Notes: generated by a model from the letters alone, not told the origin. Counted from the stretch's first letter, positions 15,745-25,618 are shown. The stretch is 52,264 nt of DNA from an uncultured Bacteroidota bacterium (GCA_903897855.1 CAIUDH010000044.1:1-52264), one strand, 5' to 3'. Numbers and translations are program-made.

Positions 15745-17634
15745 TCAGTTTTTTACTGCCCATTTACCATCTTCTGTAATCACTTTGATGAGTTCATCGA
15801 CAGCAGTTTCTTTATTTACCCCCCGTTTTACAATTTCTTTACCTCGATAGAGGGTTATTTTACCGGCTCCACTTCCAACGTATCCATAATCGGCATCGGC
15901 CATTTCTCCGGGGCCATTTACAATGCACCCCATAATAGCGATTTTCAACCCTTTCAAATGTTCGGTGCGTGACCTTATGAGTGCCGTTGTTTCCTGCAAG
16001 TCGAACAGTGTTCTGCCGCAACTTGGGCAGCTAATGTATTCGGTTTTGCTGATGCGCAAACGAGTGGCTTGCAAAATGCCAAAAGCGATACTGTTTATTT
16101 TGGATAGGGTAATGTTAGAAGTATGTAACATTAAACCTTCTCCGAAGCCGTCTACGAATAAACCACCGGCATCTATTCCTGCGTAGATGGTAAACTGCTC
16201 GTCGTTGATGTTCTCATAATTTCGAATGATGACCACAGGCAATTCACAGGCTATTTTATTCATTACCACAAACATAAACTTCATAGGCATCATGGCCAGT
16301 TCATTGTCGACGTATAGGAATATGACTACATTATTAAACTTTTTGAGCATCTGCAGCGACTCCACGTCGCCCACACTCACACCTACAAAATTCAATTCAG
16401 GATGGCGAGGATTCTCAAGAAAGGCTTTAACATTAGCGTAGAGTGGATAGCCGCTTTTGTTGGCGGCCTCATTTAATAACCAGGCTTCGATATTATAAAT
16501 GGCTTTCAATCCATTGGGTAGCATGAAGGGGATATTGGTGTTTCCGGCGTAAACGTAATCAACGCCCATATCATTCATGTGCCATTTATCTAAAACAGGA
16601 TCATAGGAATGCCCAATTTGCTGTAAATCGAAGGTGGTAATTTCTTTCAGGTGGGCGAAATGAGCAATTACTCTTGGCACGTTATCGCCTCCGAAATTTG
16701 CAATGGTAATTGTTTTTCGTCGTATATATTCGTAGGCATTATACTCTTCGAATGGCTTCAAATCGATGAGATACTCATCGGGAGCGTTTTTATAACGTTC
16801 GGCAATCAACATGGCTACCGGAACTTCAAATTCAGGTTCTTCTGTGAGCGACACTCTGATGGTATCACCAATGCCTTCTTCCATGAGTGTTCCAATACCA
16901 ACAGCACTTTTAATTCTACCGTCTTCTCCGTCACCGGCTTCGGTAACGCCGAGATGCAAAGGGTAATGCAGGTGTTCTGCTTCCATCTTTTTTATCAGCA
17001 GGCGGTAGGCATGAATCATGACTTGCGGGTTGCTGCTTTTCATGCTCACCACGATTTCATGAAAGTCGTTATCTCGGCAAATGCGTATAAATTCGAGTGC
17101 ACTTTCAACCATCCCTAGCGCGGTATCACCATAACGGCTCATAATCCGATCGCTGAGGCTGCCGTGGTTGGTGCCAATGCGAATGGCCGTTTTGTTTTGT
17201 TTGCAGATGGAAATCAGAGGGGTGAAACGAGCGCGTATCCTTTCGATTTCTTCATCATATTCTTCCTGGGTATATTCGAGGGTCTCAAATTTTTTCTTAT
17301 CTACATAATTTCCGGGGTTCACCCGCACTTTCTCTACAATGGCAGCCGCCGCTTCTGCGGCATTGGGGGTATAGTGAATATCGGCTACAAGCGGTGTGGT
17401 ATAGCCCCGTTGGTGGAGTTCGTTTTTAATGTTGAGCAGGTTTTTCGCCTCATTGATGCTTGGGGCGGTAAGCCTAACCAGTTCGCATCCAGCCTCAATC
17501 ATTCGTATGGATTGTGCTACACAGGCTTCCGTATCCATGGTGTCGGAGGTGGTCATGCTCTGAATTCTGACTGGGAAGTTGCTTCCCATTTTCAGCTTCC
17601 CGATAGTTACATCGTTGGTTTTTCTACGTTTCAT
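15745..17634 (-). CDS. ispG: 4-hydroxy-3-methylbut-2-enyl-diphosphate synthase, long form
   Basis: A 629-residue iron-sulfur enzyme of the MEP isoprenoid pathway, converting methylerythritol cyclodiphosphate to HMBPP. The N-terminal TIM barrel has IGKLKMGSNFPVRIQSMTTSDT. The 4Fe-4S cluster ligands are Cys536, Cys539 (CPSCGRTLFDLQ) and Cys570 (GCIVNGPGEMADADYGYVG). Compared with the roughly 370-residue E. coli enzyme there is an insert of about 250 residues between barrel and cluster domain, as in the three-domain IspG of Bacteroidota, Chlamydia and plants. A perfect TAAATTTG lies 8 bases upstream of the ATG. Confidence 0.97.
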   Translation of the reverse strand: MKRRKTNDVTIGKLKMGSNFPVRIQSMTTSDTMDTEACVAQSIRMIEAGCELVRLTAPSINEAKNLLNIKNELHQRGYTTPLVADIHYTPNAAEAAAAIVEKVRVNPGNYVDKKKFETLEYTQEEYDEEIERIRARFTPLISICKQNKTAIRIGTNHGSLSDRIMSRYGDTALGMVESALEFIRICRDNDFHEIVVSMKSSNPQVMIHAYRLLIKKMEAEHLHYPLHLGVTEAGDGEDGRIKSAVGIGTLMEEGIGDTIRVSLTEEPEFEVPVAMLIAERYKNAPDEYLIDLKPFEEYNAYEYIRRKTITIANFGGDNVPRVIAHFAHLKEITTFDLQQIGHSYDPVLDKWHMNDMGVDYVYAGNTNIPFMLPNGLKAIYNIEAWLLNEAANKSGYPLYANVKAFLENPRHPELNFVGVSVGDVESLQMLKKFNNVVIFLYVDNELAMMPMKFMFVVMNKIACELPVVIIRNYENINDEQFTIYAGIDAGGLFVDGFGEGLMLHTSNITLSKINSIAFGILQATRLRISKTEYISCPSCGRTLFDLQETTALIRSRTEHLKGLKIAIMGCIVNGPGEMADADYGYVGSGAGKITLYRGKEIVKRGVNKETAVDELIKVITEDGKWAVKN

Positions 17635-17642
17635 ATACCATG

Positions 17643-17650
17643 CAAATTTA
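17643..17650 (-). promoter_or_regulatory. Promoter core of ispG
   Basis: TAAATTTG on the minus strand is a perfect TAnnTTTG ending 8 bases before the ispG ATG, predicting a leader of only a few bases. Confidence 0.55.
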
Positions 17651-17756
17651 GCAAAAAAGAAAAAGGGAATTCACGAAATACCAAAGTACGCAATGAATTA
17701 AAGGAATAATAATTTTCGTATGCTTGAACCTTGCTTCAAGGGAAGAAAAGAAGGTG

Positions 17757-19043
17757 TTATGATCCTGAGAAAATTTCAAAAGCTTCACGCTCCAGCTGTT
17801 CTCTAAAACTAGGATGAGCAATTTCGATAATTGCCTTCGCACGCTCCTTCAAATTTTTTCCGTACAAATAAGCGACGCCATATTCGGTGATAATATAATG
17901 AACATGGGCTCTGGTGGTGGTTACATCGGCCCCCTTTTTGAGTGTGGAAACAATACGAGAGAGGCCTTTATTGGTTCGTGATGGCAAGGCAATGATTGGT
18001 TTTCCTCCTTTGGAGAGAGAAGCGCCTCTGATAAAATCCATCTGACCACCGACACCTGAATATTGTTTAGGACCAATGCTATCGGCGCATACCTGGCCAA
18101 AGAGATCGACTTCAATGGCGCTGTTAATGGCGGTTACTTTCGGGTTGAGGCGTATCACGCGAGTGTCGTTTACATAATCGGCATCACGCATTTCAACGAT
18201 GGGATTGCCATCAATAAAGTCGTATACTTTTTTTGTTCCAAAAACGAAACTGGATACTATTTTTCCGACATCAGTCGTTTTATTTAAGCCAGTAACGGCA
18301 CCTTTGTTTACTAAATCAACCAAACCATCTGAAAACATTTCGGTGTGAATGCCTAAATTTTTATGGTTTTGCAGGTTGGCTAATGCAGCATTGGGTATCC
18401 CTCCAATACCCATTTGTAAGGTTGCCCCATCTTCTACCAATTCGGCTATAAATTGCCCAATTCTGTTTTCTATTTCGGTGGGCTTCTTTGACGCTAAAGT
18501 AAAAAGGGGAGTATCGGCTTTTACGATGGCATGAATTTTATCGAGATGGATGATACCATTGCCGTGCACACAAGGCATATTAGGATTGACAACGGCAATT
18601 ACATATTTAGCCGAATCCATGGCGGCATTGGAGATATCGATAGAGCATCCCAAGGAGCAATACCCTTTCTTGTTGGGTGGCGACACGGTAATCATGGCTA
18701 CGTCGAGCTGCTTTTGACCTGACCTAAACAGGTCGGGAATCTCACTCAAAAACATGGGGATATAATTGGCTCTGCCACTATTTACATGGGGTCTGATATT
18801 ACTTCCAACGAAGAAGGTATTGATGGTGAAGTTCTTAGCTAATTTGTCGTCGGCATAAGGTACCGGGCCTTCTGTATGGGCCGACACAATTTCCACTCCT
18901 CTTAAATCGCTAGCCCTGGCGGCAAGGGCTTCAACCAATACAACGGGGGTGGCAGCGGCCGTATGAAGAAAAACTTTATCTCCTGATTTTACGATCGTTA
19001 CAGCCTCTTTAGCGGTAACAAATTTCTTTCCATGAAAATGCAT
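17757..19043 (-). CDS. Acetyl-CoA hydrolase/transferase family protein (4-hydroxybutyrate CoA-transferase-like)
   Basis: A 428-residue cytosolic CoA-transferase of the acetyl-CoA hydrolase/transferase family. Landmarks are the N-terminal KFVTAKEAVTIVKSGDKVFLHTAAATP, the middle region GATLQMGIGGIPNAAL followed by GIHTEMFSDG (the Glu of the GIHTE segment fits the catalytic glutamate of the family), and the C-terminal VHYIITEYGVAYLYGKNLKERAKAII. It moves CoA between short acyl groups, for example acetate or butyrate; the exact acyl substrate is not determined. It is upstream of ispG on the same strand, but ispG has its own promoter core. Confidence 0.88.
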   Translation of the reverse strand: MHFHGKKFVTAKEAVTIVKSGDKVFLHTAAATPVVLVEALAARASDLRGVEIVSAHTEGPVPYADDKLAKNFTINTFFVGSNIRPHVNSGRANYIPMFLSEIPDLFRSGQKQLDVAMITVSPPNKKGYCSLGCSIDISNAAMDSAKYVIAVVNPNMPCVHGNGIIHLDKIHAIVKADTPLFTLASKKPTEIENRIGQFIAELVEDGATLQMGIGGIPNAALANLQNHKNLGIHTEMFSDGLVDLVNKGAVTGLNKTTDVGKIVSSFVFGTKKVYDFIDGNPIVEMRDADYVNDTRVIRLNPKVTAINSAIEVDLFGQVCADSIGPKQYSGVGGQMDFIRGASLSKGGKPIIALPSRTNKGLSRIVSTLKKGADVTTTRAHVHYIITEYGVAYLYGKNLKERAKAIIEIAHPSFREQLEREAFEIFSGS

Positions 19044-19067
19044 GATATGAATTCTAGTATTTGGCCG

Positions 19068-19075
19068 CGAAGGTA
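19068..19075 (-). promoter_or_regulatory. Promoter core of the CoA-transferase gene
   Basis: TACCTTCG on the minus strand fits TAnnTTYG and lies 24 bases upstream of the ATG at 19043. The upstream box is not recognisable. Confidence 0.4.
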
Positions 19076-19193
19076 GGTGATTAATCTATTTTATGAATCA
19101 TTTTTTGAAAGATTTCTGCTTCAATTTACTGAAAATCAGTATCGACAACAAAAGCGACTTCACAAGATTCAATCTATGTTTGCTTGCTGTAAG

Positions 19194-20117
19194 TTATTTG
19201 TTAATGCCCAACAGAAAAGTGAAAGGTACATCGAGTCGTTTATTCCATGATTTTTCTGAATGATCGGCGCCAATAAATTCTTTCGTCATCCAGTTTTCAC
19301 GGGTATAACCTGTTGTACTCATAATTGAATCGACTTGGGATTGAAATGTTTTGTAGAGTGTATCTAAGGTTTGGGTGCCGTAATCGAAATATATTTTATG
19401 GGTTTCTGGTAGTGGGAGATGGGTTTTGAGATAACTCGTGATGGCCGTTGGAATAGGGTTGCCTTCGATACTGTAGGTGCCTGTCCAGTGGGTGGATAAG
19501 CAGGCGGCCCCTCCAAAAACTTCAGGATACTCACACAAAGCATACAGAGAAATTAATCCACCCATACTAGAGCCGACGATGAAGGTGTTTTTGGAATCTT
19601 TATAAGTAGAAAAATGGCTATCAATAAAAGGTTTTAACTCACTCGTCAAAAATTTTAGATAATTATCGGACTGTACTTTTCTATTGAAAAACAGGGAGTG
19701 GTCTTTCCGGGTTGCCTCATAGAGTATTTGTTGTGCCGAGTCACTCAACGATTCGAATGGTTTCTGCGGCATGTATTCACTATGACGGATGGAGTTGCCG
19801 TTATAAATGCCAACAACAATGCATTCTTTTATCTGGTTTTGAGAAATTAATTTACCAAGCACCTCATCTACACCCCATTCTTGGTGATTCCAACTCAAGG
19901 AAGAATCGAATAAGGTTTTGCCATCGTTCATATAAACCACGGCATACTTATGATGCTCATTATAGCCTTCAGGCAGCCATACATCGACACTTCGTGAAGC
20001 GATGTAGTTGGAAGAAAAGCTCTCATAATGGGTGATGGTGCCACTCGCTACTCGAGGAGGTGTAACAGATGAAATACATCCGGCAGCCAGGATGAGGAGG
20101 TATTGGAATGGCTTCAT
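19194..20117 (-). CDS. Alpha/beta-hydrolase lipoprotein, esterase D/Fes-like
   Basis: A 307-residue putative lipoprotein: signal MKPFQYLLILAAGC with lipobox Cys14. The body matches the 'putative esterase' family (enterochelin esterase Fes and esterase D relatives): RSVDVWLPEGYNEHHKYAVVYMNDG, nucleophile elbow G182-S-S-M-G186 with Ser184, and a likely catalytic His in GADHSEKSW near the C-terminus. It may cleave an ester bond in a siderophore, a sugar ester or another small molecule. No iron-uptake gene is adjacent, so Fes activity is not supported by context. The ATG at 20117 is chosen to start the signal peptide. Confidence 0.83.
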   Translation of the reverse strand: MKPFQYLLILAAGCISSVTPPRVASGTITHYESFSSNYIASRSVDVWLPEGYNEHHKYAVVYMNDGKTLFDSSLSWNHQEWGVDEVLGKLISQNQIKECIVVGIYNGNSIRHSEYMPQKPFESLSDSAQQILYEATRKDHSLFFNRKVQSDNYLKFLTSELKPFIDSHFSTYKDSKNTFIVGSSMGGLISLYALCEYPEVFGGAACLSTHWTGTYSIEGNPIPTAITSYLKTHLPLPETHKIYFDYGTQTLDTLYKTFQSQVDSIMSTTGYTRENWMTKEFIGADHSEKSWNKRLDVPFTFLLGINK

Positions 20118-20185
20118 AAAATGCATAAAAAACAACCTTTAACTTTCATGAGATTAATTCGATTGACTTTGGTGTGCCCGCCTTC

Positions 20186-21487
20186 TTAGCGTATCGCCAT
20201 TTCTCCCACGAATTTCACAAATGTATTTATTTCTTCGATAGAATTATAGATATGTGTTGAGATACGAATGCAATTCACTCCATTTTCGGGCACTACCCGT
20301 ACCCTAAAATTTGCTTTGCCAGCCTCGGTTTGAAAGGTGCTATACTCCATGTTTCTCAATTTGAAGGCAATCACAGCTCCCCTCGATGGAGCTTCTAAAC
20401 TTGTGAGCATCTCAATATTACTATTCTTTAAACCGAGTAATTCATTTTGCAAATGCGAGGCTAAAAACTTCACTCTTGCTTCCACCACAGGCATGGTAAT
20501 GGTTTCGAAAAATTTGATGGCTGCATTTACACCCATCCAGAGGGAAGCATTCTGGGTGCCATAATCATAGCGGTGTGCTGCCTTTGCATAGCCATTCAAG
20601 GAAGGTGTTGGCGGTTCAACAATGTTCCAGCCACTATCGCTACCTGCCCCAACAAAATAAGGCTGTACTTTATCGAGTGCCTCTTTTCTGATATAGAGGA
20701 AGGCTGTGCCTTTAGGGCCACATAACCATTTGTGGCAACAGCTTGCATAAAAGTCGCAACCCAAATCATGCAAATCCAAATTGAGCATGCCGGTACCATG
20801 AGCACCATCAACAAATACCTGGATGTTGTGTGCTTTGGCCAAGGCAATAATTTCTTTGATGGGTTGTATCTGTCCAATGGTACAAACGATATGGGGCACA
20901 GCAATCACTTTTGTTTGTTTGTTAATCTTCAGCTTTAAATTGGCCAAGGTTTCTTCCGCTGTTTTGCCAAGCTCGAAAAAGTTGACCTTAAGATCCTGCA
21001 TTTTGGCTCTGTTCAGCCATGGAAGTGCTCCGCCAACATGTTCGTGATTGGTTACCAAAATCTCATCACCCTTTTTTAGATTCAGCCCCCAACAAATAAT
21101 ATTTATTCCTTCGGTAACATTATGGGTAAGACAGATTTCCTCCTCGTTGGCATGAACAAATTTGGCGATGGCTTTGCGGCTTTCTTCCCATCCTCCATAA
21201 TCAGCAGTACTATCTACCTGTAGCATTTTCTGATATACGGCATCAATGACAGGGTATGGAGAGGGCCCCATGGTTCCGTTGTTAAAATAAACTCTATTAT
21301 TACTCAGTGGAAATTGCGTACGCAAGAGTTTCCAAAAGTCTTCATCCTCAACACTTGCCTTCGTTAAGTCATGTGTTGGAGGCTGGCCAATATTTTTACT
21401 TACACCGGCGAACGACGAGAGTGGATAGAAACCTAGCGCGGTAAGTTGTGCTGCATTCTTCAGGAAATTTCTTCGGTTGGTTGTCAT
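20186..21487 (-). CDS. Class V aminotransferase family protein with Tat-like signal
   Basis: A 433-residue PLP-dependent enzyme of fold type I, close to isopenicillin-N-epimerase/cysteine-desulfurase-like class V aminotransferases. PLP contacts are visible: Asp228 in VDGAH and the Schiff-base lysine Lys253 in CCHKWLCGPKG. The N-terminus TTNRRNFLKNAAQL is a twin-arginine signal (RRNFLK), so the protein is probably exported folded with its cofactor, which is notable for a PLP enzyme. The ATG at 21487 is chosen over an upstream in-frame start because it begins the Tat signal. The reaction cannot be stated from sequence. Confidence 0.85.
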   Translation of the reverse strand: MTTNRRNFLKNAAQLTALGFYPLSSFAGVSKNIGQPPTHDLTKASVEDEDFWKLLRTQFPLSNNRVYFNNGTMGPSPYPVIDAVYQKMLQVDSTADYGGWEESRKAIAKFVHANEEEICLTHNVTEGINIICWGLNLKKGDEILVTNHEHVGGALPWLNRAKMQDLKVNFFELGKTAEETLANLKLKINKQTKVIAVPHIVCTIGQIQPIKEIIALAKAHNIQVFVDGAHGTGMLNLDLHDLGCDFYASCCHKWLCGPKGTAFLYIRKEALDKVQPYFVGAGSDSGWNIVEPPTPSLNGYAKAAHRYDYGTQNASLWMGVNAAIKFFETITMPVVEARVKFLASHLQNELLGLKNSNIEMLTSLEAPSRGAVIAFKLRNMEYSTFQTEAGKANFRVRVVPENGVNCIRISTHIYNSIEEINTFVKFVGEMAIR

Positions 21488-21674
21488 GGTGTTTTTTTTA
21501 GAAGCTGAAGGTGTTATGGTTGTTATAAACAATATTGCATAAGTGAAAGTCGTCAAAGAATGTATTCTCTGGAAATTTGAACTTCATTTTATTGCAATTT
21601 GTGCTGTGTTCATTTATTTAATTGTATTCAAATCGCGGTAAATAATGACCATAAGTATCGAACACTTATTCGTG

Positions 21675-21705
21675 TTTAATTACTACGAAAAGTTTAGTTT
21701 CTTTG
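21675..21705 (+). promoter_or_regulatory. Promoter of anmK
   Basis: TTTA (21675-21678), 19 bases, then TTTCTTTG (21698-21705). Each box has one change from TTTG and TAnnTTTG and the spacing is exact. The leader to the ATG at 21745 is about 35 bases. Confidence 0.5.
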
Positions 21706-21744
21706 CGTGATAGTTAACCAAATGTAAAACAAACATAATAAATT

Positions 21745-22818
21745 ATGCAACAACTTAATGTGATTGGTTTAATGAGTGGGTCATCCTTGGATGGCGTGGA
21801 TCTGTGCTATGCCGAATTTTATTATGAAAATGGACAGTGGAGATATCAGGGTTGTGTATCGGAGACTGTTTTATATTCCGAAAAATGGAAACTTCAGCTA
21901 CAAAATGTAGCGCAAGAAAATGCTTTTAACTTTTCGGAGATAAATGTTCGTTATGGGTATTATCTGGGGACTCTTGTAAACGAATTTATTTTAAAAAATG
22001 CGTTAGAGGTAGATTTAATAGCCTCACACGGTCATACGGTTTTTCATCAACCACAGCATAAGTTCTCAGTTCAGATCGGTGATGGAGCCACCCTTTATGC
22101 CGTAACAGGAATTAAGACGGTAAGCGACTTTCGCAGTGTAGATATCGCTTTAGGCGGACAAGGGGCGCCACTGGTGCCTGTTGGCGAGCGTGATTTATTT
22201 GAAGCTTATGGCTTGTTTCTAAATTTGGGTGGCATCGCTAATATTTCAATTTTTGACCAAAAGAAATCTGTGCTAGCATATGATATTGCCCCTTGTAATT
22301 TGCCACTAAATATATTATGCGAGAAATATTTCAATGTGGCTTATGATGCCAATGGAGCCATTGCTTTGCGAGGGAAATTAGACCAGAAGCTCCTTTCTGA
22401 ATTACGCCAATTGCCCTATTTTTCAATAATACCCCCGAAATCGCTTGGCAGAGAATTTATTGAGGAAGAATACCTTCCCATCGTGGAGAAGGCAAGCCTC
22501 TCAAAAGAAGATAAGCTTTACACTATTTTATTTCATATCACCGATGAAATAAGCGATGCCATTAATAAGGTTGCTCCGTTATCTCGTCAGGCTTCGGTTT
22601 TGGTCACCGGTGGAGGCGTGCATAATGGCTTTCTGATGGACTTGTTAAAGCAAAAATGCAAAATCGAATTAACCGTTCCCGACTCTGAGATTGTAAATTT
22701 TAAAGAAGCTTTAATTTTTGCTTATCTCGGGGTGTTACGATTCACGAATTCAACCAATGCGTTGGCTTCTGTTACCAATGCTTCAAAAAACAGTATAGGT
22801 GGTGCGTTGTGGGGATAA
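21745..22818 (+). CDS. anmK: Anhydro-N-acetylmuramic acid kinase
   Basis: A 357-residue sugar kinase of the ASKHA fold that opens and phosphorylates 1,6-anhydro-MurNAc to MurNAc-6-phosphate during peptidoglycan recycling. The N-terminal phosphate loop GLMSGSSLDGVDL (8-20), ASHGHTVFHQP, the catalytic-region DFRSVDIALGGQGAPLVPVGD-like segment (here ending VGERD) and the adenosine motif VTGGGVHNGFL are present. The length is normal for the family. It is divergent from the aminotransferase gene and convergent with the permease gene; murQ is not in the window. Confidence 0.95.
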   Translation: MQQLNVIGLMSGSSLDGVDLCYAEFYYENGQWRYQGCVSETVLYSEKWKLQLQNVAQENAFNFSEINVRYGYYLGTLVNEFILKNALEVDLIASHGHTVFHQPQHKFSVQIGDGATLYAVTGIKTVSDFRSVDIALGGQGAPLVPVGERDLFEAYGLFLNLGGIANISIFDQKKSVLAYDIAPCNLPLNILCEKYFNVAYDANGAIALRGKLDQKLLSELRQLPYFSIIPPKSLGREFIEEEYLPIVEKASLSKEDKLYTILFHITDEISDAINKVAPLSRQASVLVTGGGVHNGFLMDLLKQKCKIELTVPDSEIVNFKEALIFAYLGVLRFTNSTNALASVTNASKNSIGGALWG

Positions 22819-22890
22819 TTGGAGGTGCCCAAAATTCACATGACTTTCGAGGTTCAATACACCACGAGGATCCTGTTTAAAGAAGAAGGT

Positions 22891-23991
22891 CTAAACTTTT
22901 TTGCGTTTAGCTCTACCGAAAATAAAAATATCATTTCCTATCGGGGGCATGGTGTCGCCCAATAAAAAGCCAAATGGCTTCAGCGGTTCAATCTTGTCGA
23001 AGATAACTTTTATAATCGCGGTGAGGGGTAATGAAAGGAACATCCCGGACACCCCCCAAAGCGCTCCACCGAGCAATACAACAATAATGGAAACGAGTGC
23101 GTTGATCTTCACCTTTGAAGCAACAACTAGCGGATTAATAAGATTATTGTCGATGAGTTGAACGGTAGTATATGCCACAAAAACATAAATTACAAAAATG
23201 GGCTCTTTGGTAGCTAGAGCAAGTGCCATGGGCAAGGCGATGGCAACGACCCCTCCAATATAGGGGATGATATTTAACAATCCTCCCACCACACCGATAA
23301 GCAGGGCATACTGAATACCGAGTAGCATCAGCGCAATGGTGTTGAGAGCAGATACCAACACAAATTCAGCAAGCAACCCGATGAGATAGTTCTGAATCAA
23401 AGATTTTGTTGCAATTAGTACGTCGTTTACGGCTTCGTATTTTTCGGGACTAAATAGTTTCGCAATAAAATTGAGTAAGAGGGGTTTGTAAAACAAAAAC
23501 AGGAATATATAAACAGGGATGAGGAAAATGATCACCAGGATTCCGCTGATGGTATTTAATGTTTGACCTATAACCGAGCTGCTGTTGGTGAGTGCCTCGT
23601 TCTCTGCTTCCTTTATCCAGGCATGAATTTGCGTGGTGCTTAAATTTAAGGTATGGGCTAACCAATTCACACTATCGATAAAAAGCAGATTGAATTTAAG
23701 TTTAAGGTCAGGCCAAGAGTCACGGAACATGGAAATTTGCGAACCAATAAAAAACAAAAGAGCAAGAAGAATGATGGAAGCTACAATTACAGCCAACATT
23801 ATGGCCACCACCCTGTTCAGTTTCTTTTCCAATACATTAACGAATGGATTGAGCAGGATGGCCAGAATTAATGAGAATAGAAGTGGTACAATAATTCCTT
23901 GGCCTATATAGAGAATTGCTAGAAAAGCCATAATGCCCAAAATGAGCAGTGACATTTGAAGGTAAAGCGGGATCGTAGGTTTAGGTGTCAT
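22891..23991 (-). CDS. AI-2E family transporter (PerM-like permease)
   Basis: A 366-residue polytopic membrane protein of the AI-2 exporter/PerM family. Paired hydrophobic helices at the N-terminus (about 12-75), a soluble middle region (about 100-150) and a cluster of helices in the C-terminal half follow the family plan. GGLLNIIPYIGGVVAIALPMALAL and DNNLINPLVVASKVKINALVSIIVVLLGG are family signatures. Substrates vary among members (autoinducer-2, Na+/H+ and others), so the substrate is open. The frame continues 18 codons upstream, but ATG 23991 gives the usual N-terminus. Confidence 0.87.
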   Translation of the reverse strand: MTPKPTIPLYLQMSLLILGIMAFLAILYIGQGIIVPLLFSLILAILLNPFVNVLEKKLNRVVAIMLAVIVASIILLALLFFIGSQISMFRDSWPDLKLKFNLLFIDSVNWLAHTLNLSTTQIHAWIKEAENEALTNSSSVIGQTLNTISGILVIIFLIPVYIFLFLFYKPLLLNFIAKLFSPEKYEAVNDVLIATKSLIQNYLIGLLAEFVLVSALNTIALMLLGIQYALLIGVVGGLLNIIPYIGGVVAIALPMALALATKEPIFVIYVFVAYTTVQLIDNNLINPLVVASKVKINALVSIIVVLLGGALWGVSGMFLSLPLTAIIKVIFDKIEPLKPFGFLLGDTMPPIGNDIFIFGRAKRKKV

Positions 23992-24139
23992 GAATAAGCG
24001 ATTATGGGAAACCCTATTTTGTTTATTTAGTAATTCATTATACAATGATGTCAGGCCTCTGAAAGCCTTCCGTTTTCGACGGCACTTTCTTTTGCTCTTG
24101 GGCTTGGTACACTAAGCTTTTTTACGACCTGCGAAGGCA

Positions 24140-24147
24140 CAAATGTA
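24140..24147 (-). promoter_or_regulatory. Possible promoter core of the AI-2E permease gene
   Basis: TACATTTG on the minus strand is a perfect TAnnTTTG, but it is about 150 bases upstream of the chosen ATG and no -33 box is seen. It is flanked by two direct copies of TGCGAAGG (starting near 24130 and 24153). Confidence 0.3.
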
Positions 24148-24239
24148 GACACTGCGAAGGATTAAAAAAAACGGCATTTCCTATTGATTTTTATTTGTAT
24201 TGCAGTAACTTGCGCCCCTATTCAAAATCACAAATTACG

Positions 24240-25430
24240 ATGTACTCTACTCTTCAACCGATATTAGAAAAAGAATTGGCTTCCATTAAGGAGGCGGGCT
24301 TGTATAAAAGCGAAAGAATTATTGCCAGTCCTCAGGATGCTGAAATAACCTTGGCTGATGGTAGTACGGTGCTCAATTTTTGTGCGAATAACTATCTGGG
24401 TTTGTCGTCGCACCCGCGCATTATTGCTGCCGCCAAGGGAGCCATTGATAGCCATGGATTTGGTATGAGTAGCGTGCGATTTATTTGTGGCACACAAGAT
24501 ATTCACAAAACACTGGAAGCTAATATTTCAGCATTTCTGGGCACCGAAGACACCATTTTATATGCCGCTGCCTTTGATGCTAATGGAGGTGTTTTCGAAC
24601 CCCTGCTCTCGGAAGAAGATGCTTTGATAAGCGATGAACTCAATCATGCCAGCATCATTGATGGCATACGTTTGTGTAAAGCAGAACGCCACCGTTATAA
24701 GCATAATAACATGGCTGACCTTGAAGAGATACTCATCGCTACCCAAGCGAAACGTAATCGTATGATTGTTACTGATGGTGTATTTAGCATGGATGGAACC
24801 ATAGCACAGCTTGATAAGATTGTTGAGCTTGCCGATAAATATAAGGCCATCATTATGATTGACGAATGCCATGCAAGTGGTTTTATGGGTGCCACCGGCC
24901 GTGGTACTCACGAGCATCATCATGTAATCGGAAAAATTGATATTATTACCGGTACTTTAGGTAAAGCATTAGGTGGAGCCATGGGAGGTTTTACCTCGGG
25001 AAGAAAGGAAATTATCGATTTGTTGCGTCAGCGTTCGAGGCCATATTTGTTTAGTAATTCACTCGCTCCAAGTATTGTAGGTGCCGGTATTGAGGCATTG
25101 AAAATGCTTTCAGAAAGCACGGCCCTTCGCGATAAGTTGGAAGTAAACACAAAATATTTCAGAGAAAAGATTACGGCTGCCGGTTTCGATATTAAACCAG
25201 GCACCCATGCTATAGTGCCTGTGATGCTCTACGATGCGGTATTGGCGCAAAAGTTCGCCTCACGTATGCTAGAGGAAGGGATTTATGTGGTGGGGTTTTT
25301 CTTTCCTGTGGTGGCAAAAGGCAATGCACGCATTCGCACGCAAATGAGTGCCGCCCATGAGTTGCACCATTTAGACAAATGTGTGGAAGCATTTACCAAA
25401 GTAGGTAAGGAGTTGGGGGTCATTAAGTAA
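24240..25430 (+). CDS. kbl: Glycine C-acetyltransferase (2-amino-3-ketobutyrate CoA ligase)
   Basis: A 396-residue PLP enzyme of the alpha-oxoamine synthase family. It cleaves 2-amino-3-ketobutyrate with CoA to glycine and acetyl-CoA in threonine breakdown, or runs in reverse. Landmarks are [28 protein letters not shown], the cofactor aspartate in [12 protein letters not shown] and the PLP lysine Lys242 in [14 protein letters not shown]. The ATG at 24240 gives the conserved N-terminus; the upstream in-frame extension is not conserved-looking. tdh is not adjacent. Related 8-amino-7-oxononanoate synthases are less likely because the N-terminus and SVRFICGTQ match Kbl. Confidence 0.93.
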   Translation: MYSTLQPILEKELASIKEAGLYKSERIIASPQDAEITLADGSTVLNFCANNYLGLSSHPRIIAAAKGAIDSHGFGMSSVRFICGTQDIHKTLEANISAFLGTEDTILYAAAFDANGGVFEPLLSEEDALISDELNHASIIDGIRLCKAERHRYKHNNMADLEEILIATQAKRNRMIVTDGVFSMDGTIAQLDKIVELADKYKAIIMIDECHASGFMGATGRGTHEHHHVIGKIDIITGTLGKALGGAMGGFTSGRKEIIDLLRQRSRPYLFSNSLAPSIVGAGIEALKMLSESTALRDKLEVNTKYFREKITAAGFDIKPGTHAIVPVMLYDAVLAQKFASRMLEEGIYVVGFFFPVVAKGNARIRTQMSAAHELHHLDKCVEAFTKVGKELGVIK

Positions 25431-25482
25431 GAACTGGGAAACCGAAATAAGATAACGAAGCGAAAACGTATCGAATCGTGGC

Positions 25483-25611
25483 TTACCAAGGACAAAGAGT
25501 ACTGAAATTTGATTTTAACTCAAAAGAACTAGGGCACCCTTTTTTATGACAGGATACCAATGTAACTGAAAAAAACAGCATAAGGACAAATAGGGCTTTT
25601 TTCTTAATCAT
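25483..25611 (-). CDS. Small lipoprotein, 42 residues
   Basis: A short frame with a textbook lipoprotein signal: a basic start MIKKK, hydrophobic core ALFVLMLFFSVTLVS and lipobox LVSC with Cys21, followed by HKKGC and a 16-residue tail ending TLCPW. The mature peptide would be only 22 residues with two further cysteines (26 and 40). A perfect TAATTTTG promoter core lies 7 bases upstream of the ATG, which argues for a real transcribed gene. The function is unknown; no family recognised. It is convergent with kbl and divergent from the crotonase gene. The TGG-TAA end is a genuine stop; a longer ancestral protein truncated here is an alternative. Confidence 0.68.
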   Translation of the reverse strand: MIKKKALFVLMLFFSVTLVSCHKKGCPSSFELKSNFSTLCPW

Positions 25612-25618
25612 TGTGATG

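Noticed and set aside
16651-17709. Long open frames on the plus strand at 16651-17118 and 17164-17709
   Set aside because: They lie antisense inside ispG, whose protein is unmistakable. They have no family resemblance and arise from codon composition of the true gene.
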